This document shows positions 59,959-64,000 of a stretch of DNA of 64,000 nucleotides, in pieces. The stretch lies in NCBI GenBank assembly GCA_001689405.1, contig LUJO01000042.1, positions 62,001-126,000 on the forward strand, given 5' to 3'. The notes beneath the pieces are model-generated. The model saw nothing but the letters and a program-made list of their open reading frames with translations, was not told where the DNA came from and ran no database searches. The stretch's first letter is position 1; each line of letters begins with the position of its first letter. The DNA is from Candidatus Homeothermus arabinoxylanisolvens. Its GTDB lineage: Bacteria > Bacteroidota > Bacteroidia > Bacteroidales > Muribaculaceae. Position numbers and translations under genes: made by a program.

Positions 59959-61398
59959 ATGACATTATTTCTCGTGTCTCTTGCCGTATTGGTAGGAGGA
60001 TATTTTATTTACGGACTCTTGGTGGAAAGGGTCATCGGCTGTGACCCCAAGCGGGTCATGCCCTGTTACTCCATGCAGGACGGTGTCGATTACATGCCGT
60101 TGCCTACTTGGAAAGTGTTTTTAATACAGTTCCTGAACATAGCCGGCCTCGGGCCGATATTCGGGGCCATAATGGGTGTCATGTACGGTCCGGCTGCATT
60201 TTTATGGATTGTATTCGGCACCATATTTGCCGGCGCCGTGCATGATTTCCTGTCGGGTGTCATATCGATACGCCGTGACGGGGCATCGCTTCCCGAAATA
60301 GTAGGGTCAGAGCTCGGCACCAATGTCAAGCAACTTATGCGTGTGTTCTCGCTGGCGCTCATGGTGCTTGTCGGTGCAGTATTCATTCTTACGCCCGCCG
60401 ACCTTATAGCGGGCATGACCCCGGAATGGATGGATTCGACCTTCTGGATAATAGCCATATTCGTTTACTATATGCTCGCTACGCTTCTGCCTATAGACAA
60501 ACTGATCGGTAACATATACCCCGTGTTCGGTTTCGCGTTGCTGTTTATGGCGGTAGGCATAATGAGCGTGCTCATATTCGGCGACGTCACAATACCCGAC
60601 GGCATATCTGACGGATTTTACAATCGCTCGCCCTCGGCCGATACGATGCCGTTGTTCCCTATGATGTTCGTATCGATAGCGTGCGGTGCCATTTCCGGTT
60701 TCCATGCCACGCAGTCGCCCATGATGGCCCGTTGCCTTAAAAACGAGAAGCTGGCGCGCCCGGTATTTTACGGAGCAATGGTGGCCGAAGGCATTGTGGC
60801 CCTTATCTGGGCCGCCGCAGCCATAGCCTTTACCGGAGGTTACAGCGAACTCAGCACCTTCTTGTCGGAAAACGGCGGCACTGCCGGCCTCGTGCATGCT
60901 ATATCCATCGACTGGCTCGGCGCTTTGGGCGGAGTGCTTGCCATACTCGGTGTGGTGGCAGCTCCGATAACTACGGGCGATACGGCTCTGCGCAGCGCGC
61001 GCCTCATTGCCGCCGACTTCATGCATTATCAGCAGAAAACCGTGGTCAGGCGTCTCGTCGTGTCTGTACCGATATTCGCTTTGACATTCGTGATAATGCA
61101 GATAGACTTTGCCGTATTGTGGCGATACTTCGCTTGGTGCAATCAGACTCTTGCCGTGTTTACGCTGTGGGCGGTTACGGTTTATCTCGCGCGTCACCGT
61201 AAATTTTATTGGATTACGATGCTGCCCGCGCTGTTCATGACATGTGTATGTACTTCATATATATTGTATGCTCCGGAAGGACTGGGTCTCGGTTACGAGC
61301 TGTCGATCATGTTGAGCCTGCTTACGGCTGCCGTGGCTCTGGCTTGGTTTGTAAAAAAACAGTACTTTTCAAAACCCGTTCTTGCCCCGGAAGATTAA
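59959..61398 (+). CDS. cstA: CstA-family peptide/pyruvate transporter
   Basis: A 479-residue membrane protein of the CstA (carbon starvation) family with about 12-13 membrane segments. Family marks are the opening GGYFIYGLLVERVIG, YMPLPTWKVFLIQFLNIAGLGP, FGTIFAGAVHDFLSGV and SGFHATQSPMMARCLKNE, near the conserved loop. E. coli CstA is ~700 residues; this shorter form is common in Bacteroidota. Imports pyruvate or small peptides under starvation in known members. In operon with the PHP phosphatase (23 bp gap). Confidence 0.88.
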   Translation: MTLFLVSLAVLVGGYFIYGLLVERVIGCDPKRVMPCYSMQDGVDYMPLPTWKVFLIQFLNIAGLGPIFGAIMGVMYGPAAFLWIVFGTIFAGAVHDFLSGVISIRRDGASLPEIVGSELGTNVKQLMRVFSLALMVLVGAVFILTPADLIAGMTPEWMDSTFWIIAIFVYYMLATLLPIDKLIGNIYPVFGFALLFMAVGIMSVLIFGDVTIPDGISDGFYNRSPSADTMPLFPMMFVSIACGAISGFHATQSPMMARCLKNEKLARPVFYGAMVAEGIVALIWAAAAIAFTGGYSELSTFLSENGGTAGLVHAISIDWLGALGGVLAILGVVAAPITTGDTALRSARLIAADFMHYQQKTVVRRLVVSVPIFALTFVIMQIDFAVLWRYFAWCNQTLAVFTLWAVTVYLARHRKFYWITMLPALFMTCVCTSYILYAPEGLGLGYELSIMLSLLTAAVALAWFVKKQYFSKPVLAPED

Positions 61399-61421
61399 GA
61401 GTGTGTACAACAGAATAGTTT

Positions 61422-62246
61422 ATGATTGACTTTGCTGAAATAATATCAACTACCGACCGATACAATTTTCATAGCCATACCCAGTTCTGCGACGGCCGGG
61501 CCGATATGTCGGTCATGGCGGAAGCTGCCGTTAAGTGCGGCATGCTTCACTGGGGATTTTCACCGCATTCTCCGGTGCCTATAGAGTCATCATGCAACAT
61601 GTCGGCCGATGATGTGGCCGCATATGTCGGAGAGGTGCAACGGTTAAAGACCGAGTTGGGCTCACGCATCAAACTGTATACTTCGATGGAGATTGATTAT
61701 CTCGGCGATGAGTGGGGCCCTTCGCACAGCTATTTTGACACAATACCGCTTGATTACCGCATCGGTTCGGTGCATTTCCTCCCGTGTGGCGACCGCTATG
61801 TCGATGTCGATGGCCGGTTTGACTCGTTCAAGACAAAGATGGACCGTTTTTTTGACAATGACATACGTCATGTAGTAGAGACGTTCTACCGACAGTCGGT
61901 AAATATGGTCAAGGCCGGAGGCTTTGACATAATAGGCCATTTTGATAAAATAGGACACAATGCGTCGATGTTCGCTCCCGGCATAGAGGATGAGGAGTGG
62001 TACATTAAGTGCGTTGACCGGCTCGTCGATGCCGTGATCGAGTCGGGAGTGGCTGTGGAGATCAATACGAAAGTGTGGGAAGGTGAACAGCGCATATTCC
62101 CCTCGTTCCGATACCTGCCGCGACTTATTGAAAACGGCGTCACCATCGTGGTTAACAGTGACGCGCACTATCCTGACAAGGTCGATGCCGGCCGAGCTGA
62201 CGTGATAGGGCGTCTTGTAAAAATGATTGATAATTGTAAAAACTGA
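61422..62246 (+). CDS. PHP-domain histidinol-phosphatase-like protein
   Basis: A 274-residue PHP metallohydrolase similar to histidinol-phosphate phosphatases of the HisK type. The metal motifs are NFHSHTQFCDGRA (HxH), GFSPHSPVP, SMEIDYLGDE, GSVHFLPCGD, FDIIGHFDKIGHN and NSDAHYPDKV. No other his genes are in the window, so another phosphoester may be the substrate. It is followed 4 bp later by metA. Confidence 0.87.
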   Translation: MIDFAEIISTTDRYNFHSHTQFCDGRADMSVMAEAAVKCGMLHWGFSPHSPVPIESSCNMSADDVAAYVGEVQRLKTELGSRIKLYTSMEIDYLGDEWGPSHSYFDTIPLDYRIGSVHFLPCGDRYVDVDGRFDSFKTKMDRFFDNDIRHVVETFYRQSVNMVKAGGFDIIGHFDKIGHNASMFAPGIEDEEWYIKCVDRLVDAVIESGVAVEINTKVWEGEQRIFPSFRYLPRLIENGVTIVVNSDAHYPDKVDAGRADVIGRLVKMIDNCKN

Positions 62247-62250
62247 AATA

Positions 62251-63171
62251 ATGCCTGTAAGAGTCCCGGTTTCGCTTCCTGCCGTCGAGATGTTGAAGGA
62301 AGAAAATATATTTGTAATCGATGAACAGAGAGCCTCGTCGCAGGACATACGACCGTTGCGCATAGGCATACTTAACCTTATGCCGCTGAAGATCATGACG
62401 GAGACCGACCTTCTGCGGCTGATTTCCAATACTCCCTTGCAGGTGGAGCTTGACCTTATCGATACAGCGTCGCACGTGTCGCGCAATACGCCGCGTGAAC
62501 ATGTCGAGGAGTTTTACAAGACGTTTGAAGAGATAAAAGACCGTAATTATGACGGTTTTATAATAACCGGGGCCCCGGTAGAGAAAGTCGACTTCGAGGA
62601 GGTCGATTATTGGGATGAGTTGTGCGACATATTTGACTGGGCGCGTACACACGTCACCTCCACACTATATATATGCTGGGCAGCTTTTGCCGGCCTGTAC
62701 CATCATTACGGTGTGCCTAAGCATGTTATAGACCATAAGATTTCCGGCGTGTTTCCTCATAGAGTGAACGACAGGCGCAACCCTATATTCCGTGGGTTTG
62801 ACGACGAATTTTATGTGCCCCACAGCCGTTTCAGCGAGGTGTTGCGCGACGAGGTGGAGCAGGTAGAAGGACTTGATATAATAGCCGAGAGTCCCGAAAG
62901 CGGCATATATATGGTGATGGCCCGCAACGGGCGTGAGTTCTTTATAACGGGACACTCCGAATATTCGCCGTATACGCTTGACTTCGAGTATCGCCGCGAT
63001 ATGGACAAGGGCATGAATCCCGCTGTGCCGGCCCACTATTATATCGACGATGACCCCTCCAAAGGGCCTATAGTGCGTTGGCGCTCTCACGCCAATCTGC
63101 TCTTCAGCAACTGGCTTAATTATTTTGTATATCAGGAGACTCCTTACGACATCCGCGACATCCGCAGCTGA
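62251..63171 (+). CDS. metA: Homoserine O-acyltransferase MetA
   Basis: A 306-residue enzyme of methionine synthesis that acylates homoserine. The start is ATG 62251 (MPVRVPVSLPAVEML), 4 bp past the PHP stop; an in-frame codon upstream at 62227 would overlap it. The catalytic Cys is in TSTLYICWAAFAGLYHH near residue 142, His and Glu are in ITGHSEYSPYTLDFEY near 235. Substrate succinyl- or acetyl-CoA cannot be fixed by eye. No SAM riboswitch was seen ahead of the gene. Confidence 0.95.
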   Translation: MPVRVPVSLPAVEMLKEENIFVIDEQRASSQDIRPLRIGILNLMPLKIMTETDLLRLISNTPLQVELDLIDTASHVSRNTPREHVEEFYKTFEEIKDRNYDGFIITGAPVEKVDFEEVDYWDELCDIFDWARTHVTSTLYICWAAFAGLYHHYGVPKHVIDHKISGVFPHRVNDRRNPIFRGFDDEFYVPHSRFSEVLRDEVEQVEGLDIIAESPESGIYMVMARNGREFFITGHSEYSPYTLDFEYRRDMDKGMNPAVPAHYYIDDDPSKGPIVRWRSHANLLFSNWLNYFVYQETPYDIRDIRS

Positions 63172-63226
63172 CCGGGCTGCATTTTAATACTTCAACCGGG
63201 TATTGTTGATGCCCTGAAAATAATAA

Positions 63227-63254
63227 AGCCTGTCGGCATTGGCTGCGGCAGGCT
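63227..63254. terminator. Terminator between convergent metA and redoxin genes
   Basis: AGCCTG (63227-63232) pairs with CAGGCT (63249-63254) with further partial pairing inside. Placed between the two convergent stop codons. Confidence 0.5.
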
Positions 63255-63260
63255 GTCGGT

Positions 63261-63764
63261 TTAGTTGAGTGCGATCTCTTTAAGCATTTTCTCTGTCGGG
63301 TTCTTAGCTACAATACGGCCTTCGGGGTCGATTAAGAAAGATTTCATTCCCGACTCAAGGTGATAGTCTTTAATCAATTGATTGGCTTGACTTCCCTTGA
63401 CATGGAATTGTGATTTCGCGCTAAGACCGTCTCTACGCACTATCTCACGAAAGAGGCGCTCACTACGGTCGAGATTGACCGATAAGAGACGGAATCGTTC
63501 CTGAAGGTTATCCGAAGACTGATCCTCTTCGAAGTCCGAGTAATCTCTGCATGCTATACGTGAAGCGGGGTCGCTTGACGTCCAGAACTGCAGAAGCACC
63601 CATTTCCCTTTCATGTCATCGAGAGCTATGACAGAGTCGTTGCGCTCTACTCTGAACATTGGGGCTCTGTAGCCATTTTTGCCGTCTACGGCAGTATTTG
63701 TGGCGGCTGATCCGAGTCCCAAAAGAACGGCGAAGATCACAATGATTGTCATTGTTTTCTTCAT
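63261..63764 (-). CDS. TlpA/AhpC-like redoxin lacking the CXXC motif
   Basis: A 167-residue exported thioredoxin-fold protein with signal MKKTMTIIVIFAVLLGLGSA. Fold marks are the opening APMFRVERNDSVIALDDMKGKWVLLQFWTSSDP, where TlpA/ResA proteins have Trp-Cys-x-x-Cys, and the cis-Pro region near MKSFLIDPEGRIV. The redox Cys pair is replaced by TSSDPAS, leaving one Cys (RIACRDY) 9 residues later. It is therefore likely not a classic disulfide reductase. A -7 box lies at 63900-63907, leaving a long leader. Confidence 0.82.
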   Translation of the reverse strand: MKKTMTIIVIFAVLLGLGSAATNTAVDGKNGYRAPMFRVERNDSVIALDDMKGKWVLLQFWTSSDPASRIACRDYSDFEEDQSSDNLQERFRLLSVNLDRSERLFREIVRRDGLSAKSQFHVKGSQANQLIKDYHLESGMKSFLIDPEGRIVAKNPTEKMLKEIALN

Positions 63765-63899
63765 TCTTCAAAATTAAAATTACTACTAACAAAAAGGTGA
63801 TGTAAACGTAGTGTTTACGTTGATGCGCCACTCTTTTTGTTGCCGATTTTCGGCTTAGGCTGAACTCTTTCAACCTTCGAAATAACAATTTCAACGCTG

Positions 63900-63907
63900 C
63901 AAAGTTA
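63900..63907 (-). promoter_or_regulatory. -7 promoter box for the redoxin-like gene
   Basis: TAACTTTG on the minus strand matches TAnnTTTG. It implies a leader of about 130 nt to the ATG at 63764. The rest to 64000 holds no recognisable feature. Confidence 0.45.
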
Positions 63908-64000
63908 GTGCATTTTGCCGTAAATATGCAATTTTATTGATTGCCGTACCCCGGTTTTGCCGGGCTTTATGCTCTGATTCCCTTTGTGGGTGCGCGTTTC

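Noticed and set aside
62247..62250. SAM riboswitch before metA
   Set aside because: Only 4 bp separate metA from the upstream gene, and no leader structure is present upstream of that operon.
63616..63894. 92-residue open frame ahead of the redoxin gene
   Set aside because: Overlaps the signal-peptide region of the redoxin in another frame and has no coding character.

Overview
The window looks like chromosome of a Bacteroidota member, most likely order Bacteroidales and plausibly family Muribaculaceae (family level is inference). The reasons are Bacteroidota-type promoters (-7 box TAnnTTTG before many genes), little Shine-Dalgarno signal, Bacteroidota-restricted families (DUF4270, NigD-like, DUF4105, DUF4922/SpoIID, ECF sigma with a membrane-anchored barrel partner), and a coding style of roughly 50% GC with many short intergenic gaps.

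Layout. 1-3.5 kb: 3' part of a FadL/OmpP1-type outer-membrane protein and a Pif1/RecD-like helicase with C-terminal TPRs. 3.5-8.2 kb (minus): purT, tRNA-Thr(CGT), a DUF4270 lipoprotein with a degenerate GT5 glycogen-synthase-like protein, and a HAD phosphatase. 8.4-12.5 kb (plus): mazG, an anchored small protein, topB, a Nudix hydrolase and a Cys-rich membrane peptide in one packed operon. 12.5-14.1 kb (minus): folP-cdaA. 14.2-18.1 kb (plus): an iron-sulfur-rich membrane protein, a Tat-exported aldo/keto reductase, small proteins and an MmcQ/YjbR protein. 18.1-20.1 kb: an AT-rich accessory stretch with two orphan genes and several repeat or palindromic structures. 20.1-25.1 kb (minus): ftsH, rsfS, a LolCE-like permease and an aminotransferase. 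25.3-27.5 kb (plus): an AmgK-like sugar kinase fused to a RapZ C-terminal domain, then MurU. 27.5-33.1 kb (minus): a GH13 glycosidase, an ECF sigma factor with its partner, and a NigD-like lipoprotein. 33.2-37.8 kb (plus): glycosyltransferase, DUF4922-SpoIID fusion and AmpG-like permease. 37.8-39.6 kb: a structured intergenic region, a small lipoprotein and a double-META lipoprotein. 39.7-50.8 kb (minus): one long set with an MBL hydrolase, murB, a lipoprotein, prolyl oligopeptidase, secA, an alkaline-phosphatase-superfamily protein and DUF4105. 50.8-58.3 kb (minus): a type I restriction-modification operon carrying inserted cargo. 58.5-63.8 kb: a TPR/beta-propeller protein, a CstA-like transporter, PHP phosphatase, metA and a redoxin-like protein.

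Two functional themes stand out. The first is peptidoglycan recycling: AmpG-like import, a SpoIID/LytB protein, the AmgK-RapZ fusion, MurU and MurB together could recover MurNAc and feed UDP-MurNAc synthesis. The second is defence. In the operon hsdM - zeta-like kinase - small protein - hsdS - REP-associated transposase - hsdR, the genes overlap or nearly touch. Five copies of a palindromic REP lie in it, and two REPs supply the actual C-terminus of HsdS and the N-terminal codons of HsdR. HsdS also holds an eight-G tract and duplicated repeat segments that could make its specificity switchable. Separately, a dispersed intergenic repeat occurs at 3.5 kb and, in inverted orientation, at 18.1-18.4 kb, where it is interrupted by a 189-bp structured insert flanked by a 10-bp direct repeat.
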